From positions 5,332,001-5,396,000 of the forward strand of contig NC_003155.5 in NCBI RefSeq assembly GCF_000009765.2: a stretch of 64,000 nt of DNA. Reading direction: 5' to 3'. Position numbers and translations under genes: made by a program. The notes beneath the pieces are model-generated. The model was not told the origin of the DNA and searched no databases. It worked only from the letters and a program-made list of their open reading frames with translations. Shown here in pieces: positions 16,777-26,514 of the stretch. The stretch is from Streptomyces avermitilis MA-4680 = NBRC 14893 (GTDB taxonomy: Bacteria; Actinomycetota; Actinomycetes; Streptomycetales; Streptomycetaceae). Numbering within the stretch: the first letter of the stretch is position 1; the number at the start of each line of letters is the position of its first letter.

Positions 16777-16968
16777 GTGCGTGACCCCCTCCCGTACTCG
16801 GGCACCAAGATCAACGCCCCCAGGGTCACACGGGCCGCCGCCTCCGGCATCTCGGCGATCCGGCCGCCGCCCCGGATGACCGGGCCGTGTCCGGCGTCTG
16901 ACGCGCGCCGCCTCTCCGTGCACGGGGATCCCCCATTACCGGGGGCACCAGGGTGAGGAGGTGCATGG

Positions 16969-17532
16969 ATGGGAGAGAATGGCGGCATGGAGATGCCGAG
17001 GAACGAAAGGTCGCCGGAGAACCCCCAGATCCTGGTCGTGGGCCAGGACGGAATGGCTCTCGGTGGCGCCGGGGACGAGGGCTCCCGCGAGGTCCCGGTG
17101 ACAGAGATGGTCGAACAACCTGCCAAGGTCATGCGCATCGGAAGCATGATCAAGCAACTGTTGGAGGAAGTGCGCGCGGCTCCTCTGGACGAGGCCAGCC
17201 GGCAGCGCCTCAAGGAGATCCACTCCAGCTCGGTCAAGGAGCTGGAGGACGGGCTCGCCCCCGAGCTCGTCGAGGAGCTGGAGCGGCTTTCCCTGCCCTT
17301 CACGGACGAAGCGACCCCCAGCGACGCGGAACTCCGCATCGCGCAGGCGCAGTTGGTGGGCTGGCTGGAGGGACTGTTCCACGGGATCCAGACGACCCTG
17401 TTCGCCCAGCAGATGGCGGCCCGGGCTCAGTTGGAGCAGATGCGACGCGCCCTTCCGCCGGGCGTCGGTGGCCCCGAGGGCGACGGCGACGACCTGAGGG
17501 CGGGCGGCCGTTCGGGCGGGCCCTACCTGTAA
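16969..17532 (+). CDS. bpa: Bacterial proteasome activator Bpa (PafE)
   Basis: A 187-residue ring-forming, ATP-independent activator that opens the 20S proteasome gate. The helical core is very close to the mycobacterial protein as I remember it: EQPAKVMRIGSMIKQLLEEV, then PLDEASRQRLKEIH and AQLVGWLEGLFHGIQT. The C-terminus GPYL is the docking tail equivalent to GQYL. ATG 16969 has AGGAGG at 16956-16961 with 7-base spacing; ATG 16987 (181 residues) is a possible alternative. A strong terminator follows. Confidence 0.93.
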   Translation: MGENGGMEMPRNERSPENPQILVVGQDGMALGGAGDEGSREVPVTEMVEQPAKVMRIGSMIKQLLEEVRAAPLDEASRQRLKEIHSSSVKELEDGLAPELVEELERLSLPFTDEATPSDAELRIAQAQLVGWLEGLFHGIQTTLFAQQMAARAQLEQMRRALPPGVGGPEGDGDDLRAGGRSGGPYL

Positions 17533-17570
17533 CCCGCGGGCCCGCACGACGGGCCCGCACCCGACGGGAC

Positions 17571-17612
17571 ATGCGAAAGGGCCCGGCACACCAGTGCCGG
17601 GCCCTTTCGCAT
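17571..17612. terminator. Bidirectional terminator between bpa and a kinase gene
   Basis: A perfect 19-bp stem (17571-17589 with 17594-17612) and a 4-base loop. It lies between the convergent bpa and PASTA-kinase genes and has AAAG/CTTT near the stem base, so it can serve both. Confidence 0.85.
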
Positions 17613-17703
17613 GACCAGGGACACGCTGCTCACGAGCGCTGCTCAGGAACGGCGTTCCGAGCGGCGTTCCGAGCGGAGTTCGGAGGGGCTGCTTAGCAAC
17701 GGC

Positions 17704-19356
17704 TCACGCCGGGTCGCCCGTCGAGATCTTCAGGACGATGTCGGGCATGTCCTTGGGGTCGACATCGTCGCCGGCCGCGGGGTACTGCTCCATGACCGTC
17801 CCCTCGCCGAAGGTGTTCTCGTCGACCTTCTTGGGGTCGTAGGGCCAGCCGGCCGCCTGGAGGCACTTCTTCACCGAGTCGATGTTCTTGAACGTGAAGT
17901 CCGGGATCTTGATCTTGTCCGGGTCGTTGTACGACTCGTCCGGCTCCGTGCACTCGGTCGTTTCCATCGTCTTGGTCGTGTCCGGGTCCTTGTGCCCCTC
18001 GACCACGGTCGGTGACGCCGATGAGCCGGCGTCACCGCCGCCCTTGTCGTCGTCGCCGTTCAGCGTCAGCGCCGTGGTCAGGCCGCCGATCGCGAGCAGC
18101 GCGACCACGATCGAGCCGATGATCACCGCCTTGTTGCTCTTTCCGCCGCCCGAACCGCCCGAGGCGGATGCCGTCGAGTGCGGCGAGAGGTTGTACGGCG
18201 GCGGAGTCGACGTGCCCTGCTGCGCCGAGTAGGCCGTGGACTGCTGGGGCGCGTACGCCGAGGTCTGCGGAGGTGTCTGGTAGCCGCCCTGCTGCGGGTA
18301 GCCGTAGGACGGTGCGGGGGCGGGCGTCGCCGGACCGTACGGACCCGGCTGGTACGGCGTCTGCACCGGGCCCGTCGGGGCGGGCGTCGACTGGTCGATC
18401 GGCGGGAACACCGCGGAGCCGACACCGGCGCCGCTCGGCGTCTGCGCGCCGGGGACGATGCTGGGCGCGGCGGCCTGGAACGACTGGGCCACGCGCAGGC
18501 ACTCGTCGCGCATGATCTCGGCGCTGGGGAAACGCTCGTTCGGGTTCTTCTTCAGCGCGCGGGCGACCAGGGCGTCGACGGCCGGCGGCAGTGAGCGGTT
18601 GACCGACGAAGGAGCCACGGGCTCCTCCTGCACATGCGCGTACGCGATGGCCAGCGGCGAGTCCGCCTCGAACGGCAGCCGCCCGGTGACCAGCTGGAAC
18701 AGCATGATGCCCACGGAGTACAGGTCGCTGCGGGCGTCCACACCCCGGCCCAGCGCCTGCTCCGGCGACAGGTACTGCGGGGTGCCGACCACCATGCCGG
18801 TCTGCGTCATCGATGTGACACCGGACTGCATGGCGCGGGCGATGCCGAAGTCCATCACCTTGACGACGTTCCGCTTCGTCATCATCACGTTGCCCGGCTT
18901 GATGTCCCGGTGGACCAGGCCCATCTCGTGGCTGATCTCCAGGGCGGCCAGCACGTCCGCGGTGATCTTCAGCGCCTTGTCGGCCGGCATCGCGCCGTGC
19001 TGCTGGATGTCCGCGTCGAGGACCGAGCCGAGCGGCTTGCCCTCGATGTACTCCATGACGATGTACGGGGTCGTCAGTCCGTCGAGGCTGTCCTCGCCGG
19101 TGTCGAAGACCGAGACGATGTTCGTGTGCGTGAGCTTCGCCACCGACTGGGCCTCGCGCCGGAATCGCTCCCGGAAGGCCTGCTCGCGTCCCAGCTCGGT
19201 GTGCAGTGTCTTGATCGCGACCTGGCGGTCGAGCACCGAGTCGTATGCGAGATGCACCGAGGCCATGCCGCCCTCGCCGAGCAAGTCGCGCAGCTGGTAG
19301 CGGCCGCCGGCGACCGCTCGGCCCGCGTACCGGCCCTGTGCGCCGTCCTGGCTCAT
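17704..19356 (-). CDS. Transmembrane Ser/Thr protein kinase with one PASTA domain (PknB-like)
   Basis: A 550-residue sensor kinase. The kinase domain (about 20-285) has the Gly loop LLGEGGMASV, Lys49, HRDIKPGN with catalytic Asp151 and DFG at 169-171. A Pro/Gln/Tyr-rich linker (300-400) leads to one membrane helix (about 409-431). The outside part ends with a single PASTA-like domain (about 480-548) that may bind peptidoglycan or lipid II. PknB orthologues usually carry several PASTA repeats, so this is a one-repeat relative. It diverges from a second kinase at 19675. Confidence 0.88.
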   Translation of the reverse strand: MSQDGAQGRYAGRAVAGGRYQLRDLLGEGGMASVHLAYDSVLDRQVAIKTLHTELGREQAFRERFRREAQSVAKLTHTNIVSVFDTGEDSLDGLTTPYIVMEYIEGKPLGSVLDADIQQHGAMPADKALKITADVLAALEISHEMGLVHRDIKPGNVMMTKRNVVKVMDFGIARAMQSGVTSMTQTGMVVGTPQYLSPEQALGRGVDARSDLYSVGIMLFQLVTGRLPFEADSPLAIAYAHVQEEPVAPSSVNRSLPPAVDALVARALKKNPNERFPSAEIMRDECLRVAQSFQAAAPSIVPGAQTPSGAGVGSAVFPPIDQSTPAPTGPVQTPYQPGPYGPATPAPAPSYGYPQQGGYQTPPQTSAYAPQQSTAYSAQQGTSTPPPYNLSPHSTASASGGSGGGKSNKAVIIGSIVVALLAIGGLTTALTLNGDDDKGGGDAGSSASPTVVEGHKDPDTTKTMETTECTEPDESYNDPDKIKIPDFTFKNIDSVKKCLQAAGWPYDPKKVDENTFGEGTVMEQYPAAGDDVDPKDMPDIVLKISTGDPA

Positions 19357-19674
19357 GTTCTGCGTCCCCCATCGGCGCGACGATCAGCATTCGGTGATCG
19401 ATTGGCTTATTCCCGCCAAGTCTGCCCGAGGCCACTGACACGTCAAGCTCGGTGCCCGTTCCGTGACCGTACGCGAAAGAAGCGTCGCGGAAGAGTTACA
19501 GGGGCTGTACGGGCGGTACACAGGATTTGCACCCCGGGACCCGCGAAGGGTTTGATGACCGGTCCATCTCGATTCCATCTCGGGCCGGAGCCTTGCGCGG
19601 AGCCTGTAGCGTGGCCCGACGGAGACCGTAACAACCACCGCGCAGACCGCGGGCAGAAACGACGGCGAGGACTG
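19357..19674. other. 318-bp divergent promoter region of the two kinases
   Basis: No gene is visible. The gap must hold both kinase promoters. A TAGCGT hexamer near 19608 could be the -10 of the + strand kinase; I find no matching -35 with confidence. Confidence 0.35.
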
Positions 19675-21231
<1,557 letters not shown>

Positions 21232-21242
21232 CGGTTCGTCAG

Positions 21243-21319
21243 ACCGGTCTGCCCGGTCGGGACCTTCGACCGGCCTGCCCGGATGGGACCTTCGACCGGC
21301 CTGCCCGGACGGGCCGCCG
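21243..21319 (+). repeat. 26-bp tandem repeat after the kinase stop
   Basis: Three units of 26, 26 and about 25 bases start at 21243, 21269 and 21295, with the consensus ACCGGCCTGCCCGGACGGGA plus CCTTCG. They begin 11 bases after the kinase stop and precede a strong hairpin. Confidence 0.75.
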
Positions 21320-21348
21320 ACAGCGGCCCTCCCGACAAGAACACCCTT

Positions 21349-21391
21349 CACGCGCGCGTGCGCCCCGAAAACGGGCGCCACGCGCGCGTGG
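21349..21391. terminator. GC-rich hairpin between convergent genes
   Basis: CACGCGCGCGTG occurs at 21349-21360 and 21379-21390, with pairing flanks around a GAAAAC loop. It separates the + strand kinase from the - strand phosphotransferase and probably terminates both. Confidence 0.6.
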
Positions 21392-21435
21392 CGTTTCCGC
21401 CCCTCTCACCGCCCCGGCCCGGTACCGCGCGCCGT

Positions 21436-22485
21436 TCAGCCGCTGAAGGCCTCGCACACCGCGTCGTACTCCCGCGTCCACCACACCGCCAGCGCCGAGG
21501 CGGCCGGGAACTGGGAGTCGGCCCGGGTGTCGCCGCGTTCGTAGTGCCAGCGCAGCATCCAGAAGTCGTTGAGGCGCTCCCACCACACGCGGTGCACGGC
21601 GGCCGCGAGCTCGGAGGGCTTGGCGTCCGCGGTACGGCGGTACGCGCGCGCGTAGGCCCGTGCCTTGGGGAGGTCGAGCGTGCCGACGGGACGTACGAAG
21701 AAGATCACCGCGGCCCGTACCGCCTCCTCCGCGCGGGGCTGTACGCCGAGCCGGTCCCAGTCCACGATGGCGGCCGGCGCGTCCCCCTTGTAGAGCAGGT
21801 TGAACGGGTGGAAGTCGCCGTGCACCCACCCCACCGAGCCGCCCCGCGGCGGCCGTCGGTCCGCGTGCTGCTCCAGCAGCGCGCGCCGTTCGAGAAGCCG
21901 GTGCCGGGCCAGTTCGTCGAAGGCGTCCGAGGGCCGGTGGCGGCGTACGCGGCCGAGGAGATCGTCGATGAGTGTGAAGGTGTCGGCGGGGTCGGCGCTC
22001 TCGGCCGGCTCGGCGGGTGCCCGGCCCTGCGCCGGCATCACCCGTTCCAGGCTCGCGTGCACCACGCCCAGCAGCGCCCCCAGCCGCCCGCACTGCTCGG
22101 CCGTGAGCTGGCCGCCGTGCCGGTGCCGTCCGTCGATCCACGGGTGCAGGGCGTACGCGTGGCCGCCGACGACCGCGACCGTGCGCCCGTCGTTGCCGGC
22201 CAGTGGCGGTGCCACTGGTACGCCGAGGTCCGCCAGGCGCTGGGTGGCCCGGTGCTGACGGGCGATCGCGGCCGGGTCGGCGGTCTCGGGGTCGAAGTGG
22301 TGCTTGAGGAAGTAGCGGCCACGGGTCGTGGCGACCCGGTAGCCGCGGTTGAGCAGCCCCTGATCCACGGGGACGCAGGTGAGCGCGGACCCGGCGGCGT
22401 ACTGGCGGAGGAGGGTGCCCAGAGGGGGTGCGTGGGACACAGGGGGCGCGTGAAGCACAGGCAGTGGTACAGATGGGCGCGGCAC
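21436..22485 (-). CDS. APH-family phosphotransferase
   Basis: A 349-residue member of the aminoglycoside phosphotransferase/choline kinase fold. The catalytic loop is VHGDFHPFNLLY, and the metal-binding Asp follows in IVDWDRLG. The N-lobe shows FLKHHFDP as the ATP-Lys region. Such proteins phosphorylate small hydroxyl compounds; the substrate is unknown, and nothing here shows drug resistance. The GTG start at 22485 is uncertain, because the first 20 residues are low-complexity Pro/His/Ala. Confidence 0.78.
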   Translation of the reverse strand: MPRPSVPLPVLHAPPVSHAPPLGTLLRQYAAGSALTCVPVDQGLLNRGYRVATTRGRYFLKHHFDPETADPAAIARQHRATQRLADLGVPVAPPLAGNDGRTVAVVGGHAYALHPWIDGRHRHGGQLTAEQCGRLGALLGVVHASLERVMPAQGRAPAEPAESADPADTFTLIDDLLGRVRRHRPSDAFDELARHRLLERRALLEQHADRRPPRGGSVGWVHGDFHPFNLLYKGDAPAAIVDWDRLGVQPRAEEAVRAAVIFFVRPVGTLDLPKARAYARAYRRTADAKPSELAAAVHRVWWERLNDFWMLRWHYERGDTRADSQFPAASALAVWWTREYDAVCEAFSG

Positions 22486-22573
22486 GCGCCAGATGCTAGG
22501 GCACCGGACAGGCCCTTGAGCTGGGCCTTGTCACAGGCAGTCATTTTCGATCACCGGAAGTGCGTGGACTCGA

Positions 22574-23068
22574 TCACGGTCGGCTCCGAAGCGGCGTTCC
22601 GGCCACCGGCACGGGGCGATCGTCCATGGAGAGTCCCTCCACGGAGTGATCGTTCATGGAGCGATCGTCCATGGTGTGATCGTCCATGAAGTGCACCGTG
22701 CCGAGCTGCGGCTCGATGCGCAGATACACGGGGTCGAAGGGCTCGCCGTCCACGCGGCCCGGCGCCGGGCCGAAGAGCGCGATCTGTGCGGCGGTCGGCT
22801 CGATCGCCTCACACCGGCCCACGATCTGCGCGGACCACAGGTTCCCGCCCGGCCCGGGGCGCCCGAGGTTGTCGGAGCCGTAGGCCACCACACTGCCCAC
22901 GCAGGCCCGGTGGTACCCCCAGCCCCTGTGCAGGCGCAGCAGTACGCGTCCGGCCAGCACGATGTGGCGGACGCACACGAGGAAGGGCAGCGCGCGCATG
23001 CTCGTGGCCACCCGGCCGTGGTCGGCGCGGCCGATCAGTTCGACGGCGAGGTGTTCGTTGGTGGGCAT
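22574..23068 (-). CDS. Pyridoxamine 5'-phosphate oxidase-like split-barrel protein with a pentapeptide tail
   Basis: A 164-residue protein of the flavin/F420-binding split-barrel family. The core (1-128) has the common pattern GRADHGRVATSMRALPF and VYLRIEP. The last 35 residues are not part of the fold: they encode five degenerate pentapeptides (DDHTM, DDRSM, NDHSV, EGLSM, DDRPV) from a 15-bp tandem repeat. The substrate and cofactor are unknown. Confidence 0.75.
   Translation of the reverse strand: MPTNEHLAVELIGRADHGRVATSMRALPFLVCVRHIVLAGRVLLRLHRGWGYHRACVGSVVAYGSDNLGRPGPGGNLWSAQIVGRCEAIEPTAAQIALFGPAPGRVDGEPFDPVYLRIEPQLGTVHFMDDHTMDDRSMNDHSVEGLSMDDRPVPVAGTPLRSRP
22618..22692 (+). repeat. In-frame 15-bp minisatellite
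   Basis: Five 15-bp units with the consensus GATCGTCCATGGAGT lie at 22618-22692. They fall inside the 3' end of the split-barrel gene and keep its frame. Copy number may vary between strains. Confidence 0.85.
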
Positions 23069-23156
23069 GCCTCAAATCTGTGGCACCGAGGGGCCGTGGA
23101 AAAGGGGAACCCGCCCCCATTGGCCGGGACGTAAGTCCCGAATCGCCTGACTGATC

Positions 23157-23245
23157 CGCCGGCCGAGCCCTGACTGGTCTTCCCCGCCGGACAAGCCCTG
23201 ACCGGCTCTTTTCCGCCGGACAAGCCCTGATCAGCTCTTTTCCGC
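23157..23245 (+). repeat. About 29-bp tandem repeat across a gene end
   Basis: About three units with the pattern CCGGACAAGCCCTGACCGGC plus TCTTTTCCG. The first unit, on the coding strand, includes the last codons and stop of the response regulator gene; the others lie just downstream. Confidence 0.75.
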
Positions 23246-23890
23246 CTGTATGCGCGCCACATAGGCGGCCGCCTGCGAACGTCTCTGCATCCCCAGTTTG
23301 GAAAGCAGACTCGATACATAATTCTTGATCGTCTTCTCGGCGAGGTGCAGCCGCTCACCGATCTCGCGGTTGGTGAGCCCCTCGCCGATGAGGTCGAGGA
23401 TCCTGCGCTCCTGATCGGTCAGGTGCGCGAGCCGGTCGTCCTCCTTGGGGCCGCCACCCTCGCGCAGCCGCTCCAGGACGCGGGCGGTGGCCACGGGGTC
23501 GAGCAGGGACTTCCCGGCCGCGACGTCGCGTACCGCGGCCAGCAGTTCACTGCCGCGGATGTCCTTCAGGACGTACCCGGAGGCGCCCGCCATGATGGCG
23601 TCGAAGAGGGCCTCGTCGTCGGCGTAGGAGGTCAGCATCAGGCACTTGACGGCGTCGTTCTGCGAGCGGATCTCACGGCACACCTCCACACCGCTGCCGT
23701 CCGGGAGCCGTACGTCCAGCACGGCCACGTCCGGGTGGGTGGCCGGAATCCGTGCCAAGGCGTCGGCGGCCGTCCCCGCCTCGCCGACGACCTCGATGTC
23801 GTCCTCCCCCGAGAGCAGGTCGTGCACTCCTCGGCGGACCACCTCGTGGTCGTCCAAGAGGAATACAGTTATTTTTCCGGATTCGCTCAC
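23231..23890 (-). CDS. NarL/FixJ-type response regulator (DevR-like)
   Basis: A 219-residue regulator. The receiver domain (8-125) has the acidic pair Asp13/Asp14, phosphoacceptor Asp59 in VLDVRLPDG, Thr87 and Lys109. The LuxR-type helix-turn-helix (about 150-212) has LTDQERRILDLIGEGLTN. No histidine kinase gene is adjacent, so it is an orphan in this window. GTG 23890 starts right at the receiver domain; its ribosome site is poor. The length matches the DevR/DosR group. A tandem repeat begins in its last codons. Confidence 0.87.
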   Translation of the reverse strand: MSESGKITVFLLDDHEVVRRGVHDLLSGEDDIEVVGEAGTAADALARIPATHPDVAVLDVRLPDGSGVEVCREIRSQNDAVKCLMLTSYADDEALFDAIMAGASGYVLKDIRGSELLAAVRDVAAGKSLLDPVATARVLERLREGGGPKEDDRLAHLTDQERRILDLIGEGLTNREIGERLHLAEKTIKNYVSSLLSKLGMQRRSQAAAYVARIQAEKS

Positions 23891-24304
23891 TGGGTAAGTC
23901 TCACACAGGACCCCTATGTCCGCCCGGAGTGGACTCTTCCCGCGCCCGGGGTCTCCGGGATAACGTGCCGGTGTTCCGGCCCCCTGCAAGGCTGTAACCA
24001 ATGGCGTGACCAGCGGCTGTTTCCCGATTGACGCGATTTACTCGGACGTCCTACCGAAAAGTACTTGGAAATCCAAGCAAAATCGCAGGTCAGTAGGGGT
24101 TTCACAGAAATGTGGGGCACTGGGTAACGTGCATGGTGCAGGGCGCTCGCCGGGGCACCTGTCACGCCTGTTCCTGGCCGAGTGGCACCCACCCCGTGCA
24201 CGGGTACTGGAGCAGGCGAGTCGCTTCCCCAAGCTCAAAAAGCGAGCAGGGGGAACCCCCAGCCACCCGGCAACCCCGGGGGCCGGACCGACGGAGGAGC
24301 ACAC
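23891..24304. other. 414-bp regulatory gap before dehydrogenase cluster 2
   Basis: No gene is seen. It must hold the promoters of the response regulator (- strand) and cluster 2 (+ strand). It is locally AT-richer near 24030-24100 and contains the inverted repeat CTTGGAAATCCAAG at 24064-24077. Confidence 0.45.
24064..24077. promoter_or_regulatory. Inverted repeat upstream of dehydrogenase cluster 2
   Basis: CTTGGA-AA-TCCAAG is a perfect 6-bp palindrome with a 2-bp spacer in the AT-richest part of the promoter gap. It is a candidate operator for an unknown regulator. Confidence 0.4.
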
Positions 24305-25525
24305 GTGACCGTGGAGAGCACTGCCGCGCGAAAGCCGCGACGCAGCGCCGGTACGAAGAGCGCCGCAGCCAAGCGCACCAGCCCCGGCGCCAAGAAGTCA
24401 CCGAGCACGACCGGCGCCGAGCACGAGCTGATTCAGCTGCTCACGCCCGACGGCCGGCGGGTGAAGAACCCCGAGTACGACGCGTACGTCGCGGACATCA
24501 CCCCCGAAGAGCTGCGCGGTCTGTACCGGGACATGGTGCTGAGCCGCCGCTTCGACGCAGAGGCCACCTCCCTGCAACGCCAGGGCGAGCTGGGCCTGTG
24601 GGCCTCGATGCTCGGGCAGGAGGCCGCCCAGATCGGCTCGGGCCGGGCCACCCGTGACGACGACTACGTCTTCCCGACCTACCGCGAGCACGGCGTCGCC
24701 TGGTGCCGCGGGGTCGACCCCACCAACCTGCTCGGCATGTTCCGCGGCGTGAACAACGGCGGCTGGGATCCCAACAGCAACAACTTCCACCTCTACACGA
24801 TCGTCATCGGCTCGCAGACGCTGCACGCCACCGGCTACGCCATGGGTATCGCCAAGGACGGCGCCGACTCGGCCGTGATCGCGTACTTCGGTGACGGCGC
24901 CTCCAGCCAGGGTGACGTCGCCGAATCGTTCACCTTCTCCGCGGTCTACAACGCCCCTGTCGTCTTCTTCTGCCAGAACAACCAGTGGGCGATCTCCGAG
25001 CCCACCGAGAAGCAGACCCGCGTCCCGCTCTACCAGCGCGCGCAGGGCTACGGCTTCCCGGGCGTCCGCGTCGACGGCAACGACGTACTGGCCTGCCTCG
25101 CCGTCACCAAGTGGGCCCTCGAGCGGGCCCGCCGGGGCGAGGGGCCCACGTTGGTCGAGGCGTTCACGTACCGCATGGGCGCGCACACCACCTCCGACGA
25201 CCCGACCAAGTACCGGGCCGACGAGGAGCGCGAGGCGTGGGAGGCGAAGGACCCGATCCTGCGTCTGCGCACGTATCTCGAGGCCTCAAACCACGCGGAC
25301 GAGGGATTCTTCGCGGAACTCGAGGTGGAGAGCGAGGCGTTGGGAAGGCGAGTGCGCGAAGTGGTGCGTGCCATGCCGGACCCGGACCACTTCGCCATCT
25401 TCGAGAACGTGTACGCGGACGGGCATGCGCTCGTCGACGAGGAGCGGGCGCAGTTCGCCGCCTACCAGGCGTCGTTCACGACGGAGCCTGACGGCGGCTC
25501 CGCCGCGGGACAGGGGGGTAACTGA
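24305..25525 (+). CDS. bkdA: Branched-chain 2-oxoacid dehydrogenase E1 alpha subunit, cluster 2
   Basis: A 406-residue E1 alpha subunit. The ThDP-binding motif runs from GDGASSQGD to CQNNQW, and phosphorylation-loop-like residues lie in RMGAHTTSDDPTKYR. A basic Ala/Lys/Ser-rich leader of about 35 residues distinguishes it from the cluster 1 copy. GTG 24305 has GGAGGAG just upstream. A one-base gap separates it from E1beta, so translation is coupled. The pair of clusters matches the two bkd sets known in Streptomyces; which is the major one cannot be told from sequence. Confidence 0.86.
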   Translation: MTVESTAARKPRRSAGTKSAAAKRTSPGAKKSPSTTGAEHELIQLLTPDGRRVKNPEYDAYVADITPEELRGLYRDMVLSRRFDAEATSLQRQGELGLWASMLGQEAAQIGSGRATRDDDYVFPTYREHGVAWCRGVDPTNLLGMFRGVNNGGWDPNSNNFHLYTIVIGSQTLHATGYAMGIAKDGADSAVIAYFGDGASSQGDVAESFTFSAVYNAPVVFFCQNNQWAISEPTEKQTRVPLYQRAQGYGFPGVRVDGNDVLACLAVTKWALERARRGEGPTLVEAFTYRMGAHTTSDDPTKYRADEEREAWEAKDPILRLRTYLEASNHADEGFFAELEVESEALGRRVREVVRAMPDPDHFAIFENVYADGHALVDEERAQFAAYQASFTTEPDGGSAAGQGGN

Positions 25526-25526
25526 C

Positions 25527-26504
25527 ATGGCCGAGAAGATGGCGATCGCCAAGGCGATCAACGAGTCGCTGCGCAAGGCCCTGGAGTCCGACCCCAAGGT
25601 TCTGATCATGGGTGAGGACGTCGGCAAGCTCGGTGGCGTCTTCCGCGTCACCGACGGCCTGCAGAAGGACTTCGGCGAGGAGCGGGTCATCGACACCCCG
25701 CTCGCCGAGTCGGGCATCGTCGGCACGGCGATCGGTCTCGCCCTGCGCGGCTACCGCCCGGTGGTGGAGATCCAGTTCGACGGCTTCGTCTTCCCGGCGT
25801 ACGACCAGATCGTCACGCAGCTCGCGAAGATGCACGCGCGGGCGCTCGGCAAGATCAAGCTCCCCGTTGTCGTCCGCATCCCGTACGGCGGCGGCATCGG
25901 CGCCGTCGAGCACCACTCCGAGTCCCCCGAGGCGCTCTTCGCGCACGTGGCGGGCCTCAAGGTGGTCTCCCCGTCCAACGCGTCGGACGCGTACTGGATG
26001 ATGCAGCAGGCCATCCAGAGCGACGACCCGGTGATCTTCTTCGAGCCGAAGCGGCGCTACTGGGACAAGGGCGAGGTCAACGTCGAGGCGATCCCCGACC
26101 CGCTGCACAAGGCCCGTGTGGTGCGTGAGGGCACCGACCTGACGCTCGCCGCGTACGGCCCGATGGTGAAGGTCTGCCAGGAGGCCGCGGCCGCCGCCGA
26201 GGAGGAGGGCAAGTCCCTGGAGGTCGTCGACCTGCGCTCCATGTCGCCGATCGACTTCGACGCCGTCCAGGCCTCCGTCGAGAAGACCCGCCGTCTGGTC
26301 GTGGTGCACGAGGCGCCGGTGTTCCTGGGCACGGGCGCGGAGATCGCCGCCCGCATCACGGAGCGCTGCTTCTACCACCTGGAGGCACCCGTGCTGAGGG
26401 TCGGCGGCTACCACGCCCCGTATCCGCCGGCGCGTCTGGAAGAGGAGTACCTTCCGGGCCTTGACCGGGTGCTCGATGCCGTCGACCGCTCGCTGGCGTA
26501 CTGA
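25527..26504 (+). CDS. bkdB: Branched-chain 2-oxoacid dehydrogenase E1 beta subunit, cluster 2
   Basis: A 325-residue partner of E1 alpha. It shares GEDVGKLGGVFRVTDGL and PYGGGIGAVEHHSES with the cluster 1 protein, so the clusters are old paralogues. It starts one base after the E1alpha stop, and the E2 gene follows after 10 bp. Confidence 0.88.
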   Translation: MAEKMAIAKAINESLRKALESDPKVLIMGEDVGKLGGVFRVTDGLQKDFGEERVIDTPLAESGIVGTAIGLALRGYRPVVEIQFDGFVFPAYDQIVTQLAKMHARALGKIKLPVVVRIPYGGGIGAVEHHSESPEALFAHVAGLKVVSPSNASDAYWMMQQAIQSDDPVIFFEPKRRYWDKGEVNVEAIPDPLHKARVVREGTDLTLAAYGPMVKVCQEAAAAAEEEGKSLEVVDLRSMSPIDFDAVQASVEKTRRLVVVHEAPVFLGTGAEIAARITERCFYHLEAPVLRVGGYHAPYPPARLEEEYLPGLDRVLDAVDRSLAY

Positions 26505-26514
26505 GGAGAGGGTC

